In this document: in pieces, positions 25,673 through 34,116 of the stretch
How positions within the stretch are numbered: the first letter of the stretch is position 1
Layout: every line of letters begins with the position of its first letter
NCBI RefSeq assembly: GCF_010692395.1
Contig: NZ_JAAHHS010000008.1
Location: 1 to 39,271, forward strand
Reading direction: 5' to 3'
DNA length: 39,271 bases
From: Moorena sp. SIO3H5
Lineage (GTDB): Bacteria; Cyanobacteriota; Cyanobacteriia; Cyanobacteriales; Coleofasciculaceae
Notes under the pieces: model-generated
The model's database searches: none
What the model was told of the DNA's origin: nothing
Seen by the model: only the letters and a program-made list of their open reading frames with translations
Position numbers and translations under genes: made by a program

Positions 25673-26266
25673 TCAGGATAAACCATAGTCTTCGAGCATA
25701 GAGTTGTCGATATCAAAAAAATAGTCTCTCAAAACTTTCCTCATACGCTGATATCGTTTGCGCAAGGCTGCATTACTTGCCAAGTTCAGCCGTTCTTCAA
25801 TTTCAATCCAGGACAATTCCTCCATCACTCGTAACACAAAAATATCAAAATCTAGAGGACTTACTAGTTGTCTAATATCTGACAATATTTCTTTGACATA
25901 TTGATCCGATAAATAATCGGAAGTATCATTGGCGCTAATCTGGTATTCTATAGAGCTAAATTCACGTTCTTTTTTCCAATGCTTTCCTTTCTTGGCAAAA
26001 TGCTCTCTAATCACATTTAAGCAGGTTGTTCTTAGCCAAGCTGATGGATTTTCAATATGTTGTCCAGATTCAATTTTGCTAACTCCGCGAATATAGCTTT
26101 CGATAAATATGTCAAATATATCAAATTTGTGTTCAAGATTGAACTGCTTGAGTCTGAACTCAATAAATGCAAACAGTCCAGATTTCTCTCTTTGGTTTAA
26201 AAGAGAATTAACAGCGGCATCAAATTGTTTACGATTAGGGGACTTTGGAGGTTTTCTAGGTTGCAT
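25673..26266 (-). CDS. Sigma-70-like (ECF-type) protein
   Basis: A 197-residue protein with the layout of a small sigma factor. The region 2-like part (about 25-105) includes IFDIFIESYIRGVSKIESGQ and NPSAWLRTTCLNVIREHFAK. A charged linker is followed by a region 4-like helix-turn-helix (about 140-190: VLRVMEELSWIEIEERLNLA then NAALRKRYQRMRKVLRDYF). This would bind core RNA polymerase and redirect it to specific promoters, but the match to classical region 2 is weak, so it could also be a sigma-derived regulator. There is no anti-sigma gene next to it. A broken tandem copy lies upstream (26572-26937) with the upstream DNA duplicated too. Confidence 0.7.
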   Translation of the reverse strand: MQPRKPPKSPNRKQFDAAVNSLLNQREKSGLFAFIEFRLKQFNLEHKFDIFDIFIESYIRGVSKIESGQHIENPSAWLRTTCLNVIREHFAKKGKHWKKEREFSSIEYQISANDTSDYLSDQYVKEILSDIRQLVSPLDFDIFVLRVMEELSWIEIEERLNLASNAALRKRYQRMRKVLRDYFFDIDNSMLEDYGLS

Positions 26267-26571
26267 CTAGTGTATTTCCTTGGGAAAGATAAAAGCACAT
26301 GATGCCCCTGACTTTCAATTGTATTTGAGAAAGCTTATCATCACTATTATTCACTTAGTGACGATTAAGCTTCGATTTGTGACATTGATAAGTAGGTCGG
26401 GGAAAATAAATTGATCAAGGGTATAACCATGAAACAATGAGGTTAACGAGCTGTGTTGCCAAATTGGCATAAAAAATCTTTCCATAGGGGTTTTTTAGGA
26501 TGCCTCCCTACTTACATTTGTCCCAGAGTGACCCTAATGAGTATAGCTGACTATAGCCCTTGTAATCATCA

Positions 26572-26937
26572 TTAGTTGTAGCTACCCATGGCGTGCCCTT
26601 GGGATGCTTCCTCCCAATTGCCTGTGGTCAGCTCCCAGTCAAAACTGCTGTAGACGTAAGTGATTCGGATATGCTCTAGGATTATGTAGAAGCAGGTAGA
26701 TTTTAGCCAGTCTGAGGGGTCTTGAATATCTTGTCCAGATTCAATTTTGCTAACGCCACGAAGACAGCCCTCAAAAAGTATCTGGCCTATATCAAGTTCT
26801 TGTTCAAGATTGAAGTACTGGATTTGGCGTTTAATAAATGTATATACCTCAGAGTTTTCTTTTTGGTTCCAGCTAGAATCAACTACTGCATCAAATTTTT
26901 GACGATTAGGGGATTTTAGGAGGTCTTGGGTTTGCAT
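26572..26937 (-). pseudogene. Truncated tandem copy of the sigma-70-like gene
   Basis: The frame from ATG 26937 (MQTQDLLKSPNRQKFDAVVD) matches the neighbour at 25673-26266 through KSPNRKQFDA, FNLEHKFDI, RGVSKIESGQ and NPSAWLRTTC/DPSDWLKSTC. It departs after the residues aligned to IREH/ILEH. The region 4-like helix-turn-helix is lost and replaced by about 30 unrelated residues (RITYVYSSFDWELTTGNW). It should not act as a sigma factor; at most it is a region 2-only fragment. Confidence 0.75.
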
Positions 26938-27505
26938 CGGGTGTACTTCCTCTAGAAAAATCAACATACAAAGTTCAGGCTTATTACTTCAGTTTTTCTT
27001 GAAAAAGCCTCATCATTATTCTTAATAAATAATGAGAATTAAGTCTTGATTTGTGACACTGATCTATACTTATCTAGTTTGAGCGGTCAGTTCACCCGCG
27101 ACGCCCATGCTACACTTTTTGCAAACAACGATCAGCTCCTAAACCTATACAGGCAAGGAGTAATGGTTCCAGTTATAACCAAAAGCTCAGTTGACTTGAG
27201 GTGTCTTTCCAAAGTGAAAAGCCTTGGCACCGGTTTGTGTAGGTGTCTTTTTAGGGACATCCGTGGTGCCTAGGGTGCTCAAGGTGCTCACAGAGCAAGG
27301 CTTGATATTGATCCATATCAATTAGAATACCAAGTTTGCTTGCATCTGTGACAGTACTCGAAAGGGTACTTTTATTTGTTTTTATTTGTGTTACTCTTAA
27401 AGATTAGTAACAAGTGTCAAGGATTTCTTTCTGCTCCCTGTTCCCCGTTTCCCGTTGCCATTGGCTGAATACTTACAAAGCTTATGAACCCTTGATCCTT
27501 TTTCC
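26938..27505. other. Spacer with duplicated upstream DNA
   Basis: The part 26938-27063 repeats the DNA upstream of the intact sigma-like gene (26267-26389), for example GATTTGTGACA(T/C)TGAT at 26374 and 27048. The rest, 27064-27505, holds no gene I can support; a TTG-start frame at 27046-27273 is not convincing. The last 70 bases carry a few CCCTGTT/CCCCGTT copies next to the cysteine synthase stop. Confidence 0.6.
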
Positions 27506-28492
27506 TCAAGAGCTGCAATCACCCACAGAAAGTCCTTTAGATACCAACCATTCCCGATTGAATAGCCGTGACTGATAACGACCACCGCCATCACAAAGCA
27601 CAGTCACAATTGTATGACCAGGTCCCATTTGTTTAGCTAGAGCAACAGCAGCTCCGACATTAATCCCAACAGACCCTCCCATAAATAATCCATCCCGGCT
27701 CAGCAACTGGTAAACTACCCGGAGACATTCGTGGTCATCAATTTGAATGGCATCATCAATGGGAGCCCCTTCCATATTGCCAGTAATACGGCTGTTACCG
27801 ATACCTTCTGTAATAGAGCTACCTTCCGGTTTAATAACACCCGTCTTGACATAACTGTATAAACCGCTACCCATGGGGTCAGCCACCACACATTGAAGGT
27901 TAGGATTTTTTTCTTTCAAATACATCGCCACCCCTGCATAGGTCCCACCTGTCCCAGTTGCTGAAACCCAAGCATCAATTTTCCCGTCAGTTTGCTGCCA
28001 CAGCTCTGGCCCAGTGGTTTCATAATGAGCCTGTCGGTTTGCCAGATTATCAAACTGATTCGCCCAGATGGCATTATCCATCTCTTGGGCAATGCGTCCA
28101 GAAAGCTTTACATAATTATTGGGGTCTTTGTAGGGTACTGCTGGCACTGGGCGAACTTCAGCTCCCAGGGTTCTGAGGGTATCCATTTTTTCTTGGGATT
28201 GAGTTTCCGGGATAATAATCAGGCACTTGTATCCCTTAGCATTACAGATATGAGCTAGACCAATGCCCGTATTCCCAGCGGTTCCTTCAACCACTGTACC
28301 CCCAGGTTTGAGTAAGCCTTTTTCTTCTGCATCTTTAATAATATAGAGGGCAGCTCGGTCTTTTACAGAACCTCCTGGATTGAGAAACTCCGCTTTCCCT
28401 AGGATTTCACAACCCGTCTCTTCGCTAAAGCTGTTTAAGCGAATAAGTGGTGTATTTCCAACTGTGTCAACAAAACCTGCTGTGATATCCAT
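27506..28492 (-). CDS. cysK: Cysteine synthase A (O-acetylserine sulfhydrylase)
   Basis: A 328-residue PLP enzyme that makes cysteine from O-acetylserine and sulfide in the cytoplasm. I start it at ATG 28492 (MDITAGFVDTVGNTPLIRLN); a TTG at 28501 is also in frame. The PLP lysine is Lys44 in NPGGSVKDRAA. The substrate loop is TAGNTGIG (71-78), where most CysK have TSGNTG. The phosphate-binding loop is VSATGTGGTYAGV, and the C-terminal Ser/Gly motif is LFMGGSVGINVGAA. The TAGNTG variant occurs in one branch of cyanobacterial cysteine synthases, and cystathionine beta-synthase-like activity cannot be excluded. It is a single gene with repeat spacers on both sides. Confidence 0.93.
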   Translation of the reverse strand: MDITAGFVDTVGNTPLIRLNSFSEETGCEILGKAEFLNPGGSVKDRAALYIIKDAEEKGLLKPGGTVVEGTAGNTGIGLAHICNAKGYKCLIIIPETQSQEKMDTLRTLGAEVRPVPAVPYKDPNNYVKLSGRIAQEMDNAIWANQFDNLANRQAHYETTGPELWQQTDGKIDAWVSATGTGGTYAGVAMYLKEKNPNLQCVVADPMGSGLYSYVKTGVIKPEGSSITEGIGNSRITGNMEGAPIDDAIQIDDHECLRVVYQLLSRDGLFMGGSVGINVGAAVALAKQMGPGHTIVTVLCDGGGRYQSRLFNREWLVSKGLSVGDCSS

Positions 28493-28780
28493 TTCAATCA
28501 AGTTTAAATTATAAAGAATGAAGAATTAAGAATGAAGAATTAAGAATGAAGAATTAAGAATGAAGAATTAAGAATGAAGGATGAAGAATCCTTAATCCTT
28601 CATCCTTCAGACCTGATAATTATTTTATATCATGTCAGGATATTTACCCTGTCTTGATGCAGTCGCTCATGGGGGAAACCCCCGCATGAAGGCGCTGCAT
28701 CGCTTAATAAAAATCTCCCCCATCTCCCCATCTCCCCATCTCCCCACACTTTTATTATGGGTATTCAACCGAACTTGATA
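28493..28780. repeat. Repeat-filled spacer between cysK and the peroxiredoxin gene
   Basis: AAGAATGAAGAATT copies (a doubled heptamer, 28516-28590), the dispersed hairpin unit with GGGGGAAACCCCC (28653-28703, second copy of 6025-6073) and three or four ATCTCCCC octamers (28714-28745). Confidence 0.85.
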
Positions 28781-29419
28781 TTACTTGTTAGGTTGGGGTG
28801 TCATCCGCAGATAGGGCTTAATTACCTCATATCCTTTGGGAAACTTTTCCTTCAACTCTTCTGGATCTTTGATGGATGGTACAATGACGCAGTCATCCCC
28901 GTCTTTCCAGTTAACAGGAGTAGCGACTTTATAGTCATCGGTCAACTGTAGGGAGTCAATCACCCGCAGGATTTCGTCAAAGTTACGACCGGTGCTAGCA
29001 GGGTAGGTTAACACTAACCGCAATTTCTTCTGTGAGTCGATGACGAAAACAGAGCGTACGGTTAGGGTATTATCAGCGTTGGGGTGGATCATATCGTAAA
29101 GGTCAGACACCTTTTTATCTGGATCCGCCAAAATCGGGTAGTTGACCGTTGTTGTCTGGGTTTCGTTGATATCTCCAATCCAGCCTTTGTGGGAGTCAAC
29201 ATCATCCACGCTCAAGGCTATCACTTTAACATTGCGCTTCTCAAATTCGGGCTTGAGTTTAGCTACCATACCTAACTCGGTGGTGCAAACTGGGGTGAAG
29301 TCCGCTGGGTGAGAAAACAGCACTACCCAGCTATCTCCTGCCCATTGATACAAATTAATCTCACCTTCGCTAGAATTCTGAGTAAAGTCGGGTACGGTAT
29401 CCCCCAATCGTAGAGTCAT
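28781..29419 (-). CDS. 1-Cys peroxiredoxin (Prx6 type)
   Basis: A 212-residue thiol peroxidase that reduces hydrogen peroxide and alkyl hydroperoxides in the cytoplasm. The peroxidatic Cys45 lies in HPADFTPVCTTELG. The Prx6 hallmarks are present: VKVIALSVDDVDSHKGWIGD, YPILADPDKKVSDLYDMIHP, and the C-terminal arm TPVNWKDGDDCVIVPSIKD and KEKFPKGYEVIKPYLRMT. There is no resolving Cys in a conserved C-terminal VCP motif. Start ATG 29419 (MTLRLGDTVPDF) fits the family exactly. It sits next to cysteine synthase, in the same direction but with a 288-base repeat spacer, so co-transcription is unlikely to be simple. Confidence 0.95.
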   Translation of the reverse strand: MTLRLGDTVPDFTQNSSEGEINLYQWAGDSWVVLFSHPADFTPVCTTELGMVAKLKPEFEKRNVKVIALSVDDVDSHKGWIGDINETQTTTVNYPILADPDKKVSDLYDMIHPNADNTLTVRSVFVIDSQKKLRLVLTYPASTGRNFDEILRVIDSLQLTDDYKVATPVNWKDGDDCVIVPSIKDPEELKEKFPKGYEVIKPYLRMTPQPNK

Positions 29420-29987
29420 GGCTAAATCCTGTTGCTATTTGTTCTTCTCAGGATAGATATCCTGCCACAAAAGTCAGGTTTATCCCTCAGCTTTTAGATC
29501 TATTTTAGGATTGGCTTAGGAATTCGTTATTCAGCGGTCAGGGGTCAGGGGTCAGCGCTCAGGGGTCAGCGCTCAGGGGTCAGCGGTCAGCGGTCAGCGC
29601 TCAGCGCTCAGCGGTCAGGGGTCAGGGGTCAGCGGTCAGGGGTCAGCGCTCAGGGGTCAGCGGTCAGCCATTCGCCAATGGCCAAGGCTGATGCTACTTG
29701 AGTTGCTTATTTTATTTAAAGCTTGACCCATTATGAATTAAATTCGCTATAGGTGCGCGAACGGGTCGCACCTAAAAGCACGGATTGCGCGTAGCGCTTA
29801 AGCTGATAGCTTATACCTTACAAAGCAACATTTGTCAATGAACTAGGGTGGTAACTTCTGATATTCTGGAAAAAGTTGAGGTCTTGTGTCTGGACTTCGA
29901 TATTATGAGATGATGAGAAACAAAAATTAAACTAAACCCACAGAGATTAATTTCTCTTAGTGCTGTGTTGTGTAAGTAAGGAGTTTT
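29420..29987. repeat. GGTCAGCG-type array and psbU leader
   Basis: GGTCAGC/GGTCAGG/GCTCAGC heptamers fill 29537-29668, ending near a CATTCGCCAATGGCCAAGGC dispersed unit. A GC-rich dispersed unit (GTGCGCGAACGGGTCGCACC, 29753-29772) follows. 29800-29987 is the AT-rich leader of psbU. No gene seen. Confidence 0.8.
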
Positions 29988-30464
29988 ATGATGAGAAAAC
30001 TGGTTCATCTGGCAGTGTTATGCCTTCTAGTGCTTAGCTTGGGGTGCTTAGGCTTACCCCAAAGTGCGATCGCTTCCCCTATGTCTTCAGCAGACACATT
30101 TTCTTTAAATAACTTAACGTTGCCCTCATCTACCGCTTTAATCGCTCGGTCATCCAAGAAGAGCAATGCGGCTGATCGCAAGTTAGGCACGGAGTTTGGT
30201 AAGAAGACTGACCTGAACAATACTCCTATGCGTAAGTTTCGCCAATATCGCGGATTCTACCCAACCTTGGCTAGTAAGATTGTTAATTATGCTAAAAAGG
30301 AGGGGGACTACAAGTCAGTAGAAGATGTTCTGAAAATTCCGGGACTAAGCAAACGCCAGAAGAAACTGTTACAAAAGCAAATTGATCAAGGTAATTTTAC
30401 CGTGACTCCTCGGTCAGAGATTTATAATGCGGGCGACGATCGCTATAATCCTGGCGTGTACTAA
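29988..30464 (+). CDS. psbU: Photosystem II 12 kDa extrinsic protein PsbU
   Basis: A 158-residue precursor. PsbU sits on the lumen side of photosystem II and steadies the oxygen-evolving manganese cluster. The signal peptide covers about the first 29 residues (MMRKLVHLAVLCLLVLSLGC ... IAS). The mature part has GKKTDLNNTPMRKFRQYRGF, YPTLASKIVNYAK, YKSVEDVLKIPGLSKRQKKL and FTVTPRSEIYNAGDDRYNPG, the helix-hairpin-helix-like PsbU core. Two adjacent ATG codons could start it; AAGGAG at 29978-29983 is better spaced for the second (29991). Confidence 0.96.
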   Translation: MMRKLVHLAVLCLLVLSLGCLGLPQSAIASPMSSADTFSLNNLTLPSSTALIARSSKKSNAADRKLGTEFGKKTDLNNTPMRKFRQYRGFYPTLASKIVNYAKKEGDYKSVEDVLKIPGLSKRQKKLLQKQIDQGNFTVTPRSEIYNAGDDRYNPGVY

Positions 30465-30515
30465 TAACGCCATCGGTAGTTAACTTTAGATTTTTTGTCT
30501 CTAGATAAAGCTTTT

Positions 30516-30542
30516 CTAGCTAAGCGCTAAGCGCTTAGCTAG
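30516..30542 (+). terminator. 12-bp perfect hairpin downstream of psbU
   Basis: CTAGCTAAGCGC (30516-30527) and GCGCTTAGCTAG (30531-30542) form a perfect 12-bp stem with a TAA loop, 52 bases after the psbU stop. There is no T-run directly after it, so it may act as an RNA-end stabiliser rather than a classical terminator. Confidence 0.5.
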
Positions 30543-30770
30543 ATCAATCCAGGGTTTAAAGGGCTTTGACTCAGCTGAACAGAAACACTAGCTGAAATAG
30601 TTTACGCTGCGTGCTTGTCCGTCAGGGTAATAAACACCGAGACAGTGATGTTTATTATCCCTAAACAAAATAACATCAAGCAAGAGTTAGCCACTTAATT
30701 CCCATACGTGGATTCCGTTCGCGTAGCGTGGCCTACGGCCAGCGTGCCGGGATTTATCCCGGTGATCGTG
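30543..30770. other. Spacer with dispersed GCGTAGCGTGGCC unit
   Basis: No gene seen. TTCGCGTAGCGTGGCC with CTACGGCC (30718-30740) is a dispersed palindromic unit found in variants at 24897, 33984 and 38506. Confidence 0.6.
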
Positions 30771-30950
30771 TTATGGTAATTTTTTTGTCCTGCCTAGTCT
30801 CTCCAAGAATTCAGAAAGACTCAATCCCGAAGCCGCTGCCATTTCCTTTAATCCATCCCAAGCCTCTCTTGTTGCTGTTACACTATACGACTTCTTTCGT
30901 TCACCATGAAGACTTGGTCTTCCCATTTTATTTATAGTTTTCTCTGGCAT
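30771..30950 (-). CDS. Small ribbon-helix-helix-like protein (59 residues)
   Basis: A short complete frame from ATG 30950 to TAA 30771: it starts MPEKTINKMGRPSLHGERKK and continues SYSVTATREAWDGLKEMAAA, SGLSLSEFLERLGRTKKLP. The basic arm, a beta-like strand (SYSVTAT) and two helices ending SLSEFLERLG are the pattern of small cyanobacterial ribbon-helix-helix-like DNA-binding proteins. The second Met (residue 9, MGRPSLHGERKK) is an alternative start and matches how I remember relatives beginning. It is divergent from the tnpB remnant, 51 bases away. Partner and target are unknown. Confidence 0.7.
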   Translation of the reverse strand: MPEKTINKMGRPSLHGERKKSYSVTATREAWDGLKEMAAASGLSLSEFLERLGRTKKLP

Positions 30951-31001
30951 TTACTTGACCCATTACTTATTGGGGTATACAATTAAGATAACACAGCATA
31001 C

Positions 31002-31250
31002 ATGTCGATAAAAATGTATGGTTGCCAGCAGCACATAATAACTACAAGTCCCGAGAATAGAGCGGTTATAGGATTTATTTGTTCGGAAGCTAATAAGCTA
31101 ACTAACTGTGGTATATATTATTGCCGTCAAATATTGTTTAAAGCAGGAAAGTATCTGAATAATGCTGAGCTAGACAAGATACTTAAGACCAATATCCATT
31201 TCAAGGCTATGAGGTCTGCTTGTGCGCAACAAACACTGCACGGAGTGTAG
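31002..31250 (+). pseudogene. 5' remnant of an IS200/IS605-family tnpB gene
   Basis: The 82 codons match the N-terminus of a cyanobacterial TnpB (RNA-guided nuclease, OrfB) subgroup: MYGCQQHIITT, ICSEANKLTNCGIYYCRQIL, FKAGKYLNNAELDKILKTN and [10 protein letters not shown], where intact relatives continue from AQQTLRSV into the rest of a protein of about 400 residues. The RuvC catalytic parts and zinc finger are all missing. The frame stops at TAG 31248-31250, right where glnA-derived DNA begins on the other strand. This is a dead fragment left by a deletion. Confidence 0.75.
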
Positions 31251-32463
31251 GACCAGAATCACACAAATCCACATCTAGAGAATCACCGGGATCAATCTCG
31301 TTCTTGATGCCATCAATACCAGCACAGAGCATGGCAGCGAAGGCGAGATAGGGGTTACAGGTTGCATCAGGGCAACGGAACTCTAACCGCTTGGCCTTGG
31401 GATTGGGGCCAGATAGAGGAATGCGGATGGAAGCTGAACGGTTACCTTGGGAATAAGCTAAGTTCACGGGCGCTTCAAACCCAGGTACTAGTCGCTTGTA
31501 GGAGTTAGTGCTGGGGTTGGTAAGTGCTAACAGAGCCGGGGCGTGCTTGAGTAAACCACCGATGTAATTGAGCGCCATTTTACTTAGGTTGGCGTAACCA
31601 TCACCCCAGAATAAGGGTTGCCCATCCTTCCAGATCGATTGGTGGGTATGCATCCCGGAACCATTGTCGTTAAAGATTGGTTTGGGCATGAAGGTGACAG
31701 TTCTGCCATACTTCTTGGCAACATTTTTGATGACATACTTATAAATCATCAGATCGTCAGCAGACTTAATTAGGGTGTTAAAGCGGATACCCAACTCGTT
31801 CTGTCCACCTGTAGCGACTTCGTGGTGGTGCTTTTCAATGGGTACACCGCACTCTCCCATGGTGAGCAGCATTTCGGTACGCATGTCTTGCAGGGTGTCT
31901 GTGGGAGCAACAGGGAAATAACCTTCTTTATAGCGAGGCTTATATCCGAGGTTACCACCTGCTTCTTCTCGACCAGAATTCCAACGACCTTCAACGCTGT
32001 CTACATAGTAGTAGCACTGGCTCTCGGTTTGGTCAAAGCGAACATCATCAAACACAAAGAATTCAGCCTCTGGACCAAAGAAGGCGGTATCCCCAATGCC
32101 AGTGCTGCTCAGATAGTCAAGGGCTTTCTGAGCAATGCTGCGAGGATCGCGGCTGTACCACTCCCCAGTGCGCGGTTCCTTAATGCTGCAAATCATGCTC
32201 AGGGTTGGTTCTTTCATGAATGGGTCGATCCAAGCCGTTGTGGGATCAGGAACCATTGCCATGTCAGATTCGTTGATTGCTTTCCAACCCCGAATGCTTG
32301 AACCATCGAAGGGAACTCCTTCGTCAAAGGAACTCTCTTCTATTTGGTCTTGGTAAAACGAGCAGTGCTGCCAGATCCCTGGCATATCAATGAATTTAAG
32401 GTCGATGATTTTTATGTTTTGGTCTTGAATCATTTTCAAGACGTCTTGTGGGGTTTCAGGCAT
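31207..32463 (-). CDS. glnA: Glutamine synthetase type I, truncated at the C-terminus
   Basis: A 418-residue form of GlnA, which makes glutamine from glutamate, ammonium and ATP. Active-site stretches are present: DGSSIRGW (53-60), [12 protein letters not shown] (128-139), [10 protein letters not shown] (267-276), [20 protein letters not shown] (316-335) and NRSASIRIP (341-349). The match holds to about residue 400-405 ([19 protein letters not shown]), then switches to a short unrelated tail ([13 protein letters not shown]). Cyanobacterial GlnA is about 470-474 residues, so the last 55-70 are missing, including the C-terminal helix that locks the two rings of the dodecamer. AAAGGAG lies well placed before the ATG. 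The tnpB remnant overlaps its 3' end head-on. Activity is doubtful unless another copy exists. Confidence 0.93.
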   Translation of the reverse strand: MPETPQDVLKMIQDQNIKIIDLKFIDMPGIWQHCSFYQDQIEESSFDEGVPFDGSSIRGWKAINESDMAMVPDPTTAWIDPFMKEPTLSMICSIKEPRTGEWYSRDPRSIAQKALDYLSSTGIGDTAFFGPEAEFFVFDDVRFDQTESQCYYYVDSVEGRWNSGREEAGGNLGYKPRYKEGYFPVAPTDTLQDMRTEMLLTMGECGVPIEKHHHEVATGGQNELGIRFNTLIKSADDLMIYKYVIKNVAKKYGRTVTFMPKPIFNDNGSGMHTHQSIWKDGQPLFWGDGYANLSKMALNYIGGLLKHAPALLALTNPSTNSYKRLVPGFEAPVNLAYSQGNRSASIRIPLSGPNPKAKRLEFRCPDATCNPYLAFAAMLCAGIDGIKNEIDPGDSLDVDLCDSGPTLRAVFVAHKQTS

Positions 32464-33315
32464 GAATGACTCCTTTGATCAGCTTTACGTGTGTTTACAA
32501 AGAAACAACCTTATAAAATTACTTGAGTCAGTGACTCTACCAAAATTGGCGACACTGAAGCTTTCCCAAACCGAGGACTGACTGGGTAAGCATCCGAGTC
32601 AGTTATTCGTGGGGAGATACTTTTTTTGTGAGTGCTGCAAGCAGCACAATTTCCTTAAAAGCATCTTGATTTGCTTTTCCCTTGAACAGTGAAAAGTTGT
32701 AGTTCCCTGATTCCTGACTCATCCTAGGGATAGAAAGTAGGACATTATGTATCTAACAATACAGAATGTCCTAAGATGATCGGATCTCATATGAATAAAA
32801 AATTAAATTTTCGAGTTCTAGACTCAGTCAGGTTGGCAAAAAGGCTACAACAAAGGCTCAAGAGAAGGTCTTTGTCTGCTCAGCAAGGGAGACTATGGCG
32901 AGACTAGGCTCTGGTTAACGGAAGGTTTTGTCTAAATCCCTCTATATCGCCTCTATATAAGCAATGGGGTTAGTGGGAGCATTGGGTCGGTCGGTTCTAG
33001 TTTCCCTGTTTCCCCCCTCTGGGAGTGTCTTGCGCAATTAATCGCTCCTATCGATGGTGGGCAACGCCGAATTCTAAAGAAGCATTAAGCATGAAAGCAA
33101 CAAGCAACAGGGTACAATCTAGTGATGAAAGATATGTATACGCTTAGCTCCAGCCAATTATAGCGTCTGAAGTTAAGTAAACATTGAACTTGCTGTTTAA
33201 CTCCTGTGGAGTGCATAGTGTAGCGCTCTGTACCTGTTGAGTTCTCGCCCTAAATCATGGGAAGACACCAATAGTAAATCAAAATTATCAAGATTGTTGT
33301 TGGGAGAATAATTTA
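32464..33315. other. Divergent spacer between glnA and apcF
   Basis: No gene seen in 852 bases. On the glnA side it carries an AAAGGAG ribosome site (complement of about 32470-32476), a perfect odd palindrome GAGTCAGTGACTC (32525-32537), a hairpin GTGCTGC-TT-GCAGCAC (about 32634-32650) inside the glnA leader, and the NtcA promoter. I looked for a glutamine riboswitch (glnA RNA motif) and did not see its conserved core. The apcF side (32770-33315) is a long leader with GGGAG at 33302-33306, nine bases before the apcF ATG. Confidence 0.6.
32721..32762 (-). promoter_or_regulatory. NtcA-activated promoter of glnA
   Basis: GTATCTAACAATAC (32749-32762) is a perfect GTA-N8-TAC palindromic NtcA box. 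Reading on the minus strand, 22 bases later comes TAGGAT (complement of 32721-32726), a TAN3T -10 element. This is the exact class II NtcA layout known for glnA in other cyanobacteria. It gives a leader of about 250 bases before the glnA ATG. Confidence 0.8.
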
Positions 33316-33825
33316 ATGAGGGATTTAGTCACAAACTTGATTAGGAATTATGATAGCTCAGGTCGCTACCTAGATCGGGATGCCATCGATTCACTTAAGT
33401 CTTACTTTGAAACTGGCACCGCTCGGGTGGCTGTAGCTACTTTAATCAATGGCAATGCTGCTTCTATTGTCAAGCAAGCATCAGCACAACTGTATGAGGA
33501 AGTTCCTGAACTGTTGCGTCCAGGTGGCAATTCTTATACAACTCGTCGTTATGCTGCTTGTTTACGAGATCTGGATTATTACCTGCGCTATGCTAGTTAT
33601 GCCTTAGTTGCTGGTGATACCAATGTCTTGGATGAGCGGGTTCTACAAGGGTTGCGGGAAACTTATAATTCCCTAGGTGTGCCAATCGGTCCAACGGTTC
33701 GTGGGATTGAGATTATGAAAGATATGGTCAAAGCAATGGCAACAGAAGCTGGTATCGGGAATATCGGATTTGTTGATCAGCCCTTTGACCACATGAATCG
33801 TGAGTTTAGCGAAACAGATCTTTAA
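33316..33825 (+). CDS. apcF: Allophycocyanin beta-18 subunit ApcF
   Basis: A 169-residue phycobiliprotein of the phycobilisome core. It replaces one ApcB in the terminal-emitter trimer together with the core-membrane linker. The phycocyanobilin-binding Cys82 lies in RYAACLRDLDYYLRYASYA, and Asn72 in GGNSYTTRR is the usual methyl-Asn position. The C-terminal half includes VLDERVLQGLRETYNSLGVP, IGPTVRGIEIMKDMVKAMA and FDHMNREFSETDL. MRDLVTNLIRNYDSSGRYLD and the ending are ApcF-like rather than ApcB-like (ApcB begins MQDAIT). It is monocistronic here with its own long leader. Confidence 0.93.
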   Translation: MRDLVTNLIRNYDSSGRYLDRDAIDSLKSYFETGTARVAVATLINGNAASIVKQASAQLYEEVPELLRPGGNSYTTRRYAACLRDLDYYLRYASYALVAGDTNVLDERVLQGLRETYNSLGVPIGPTVRGIEIMKDMVKAMATEAGIGNIGFVDQPFDHMNREFSETDL

Positions 33826-34116
33826 TACATTGATGGTTCGTTGACAGTTGACGGTTCTACGGGTGACCGGACTGGTTGCCCGTACTATAGGGCTTCGTGC
33901 AGGGAATTGGGAATCGGGAATCGGGAATTGGGAATCGGGAATCGGGAATCGGGAATCGGGTAATTGCTGATTTAATTGCGATTGGCCGTAGGCCACGCTA
34001 CGCGAACGCGTAGCGTCGGCTTTGCCGAAACGCTCAATACAGGCTTGCTGGTTTTTAGTACTCAGGACGGATAACTTGCTTATAAGATAGTACATAAATA
34101 CTAAATTTCGTCCAGT
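33826..34116. repeat. GGGAATC heptamers and GCGTAGCG-type unit downstream of apcF
   Basis: GGGAATC/GGGAATT heptamers fill 33903-33960. A dispersed palindrome GGCCGTAGGCCACGCTACGC (33984-34003) and its continuation with GCGTAGCGTC follow. No gene seen. Confidence 0.8.

Noticed and set aside
27046..27273. Plus-strand 75-codon frame with a TTG start
   Set aside because: It begins inside the duplicated upstream DNA of the sigma-like gene and has no ribosome site or recognisable family.
30728..30937. Plus-strand 69-codon frame
   Set aside because: It begins in a dispersed GCGTAGCG unit and is the shadow of the better-supported 59-residue minus-strand gene.
31822..32301. Long plus-strand open frame opposite glnA
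   Set aside because: It is the antisense shadow of a well-conserved glutamine synthetase sequence.
32464..32720. Glutamine riboswitch (glnA RNA motif) in the glnA leader
   Set aside because: I looked for its conserved core on the minus strand and did not find it; only ordinary hairpins are visible.
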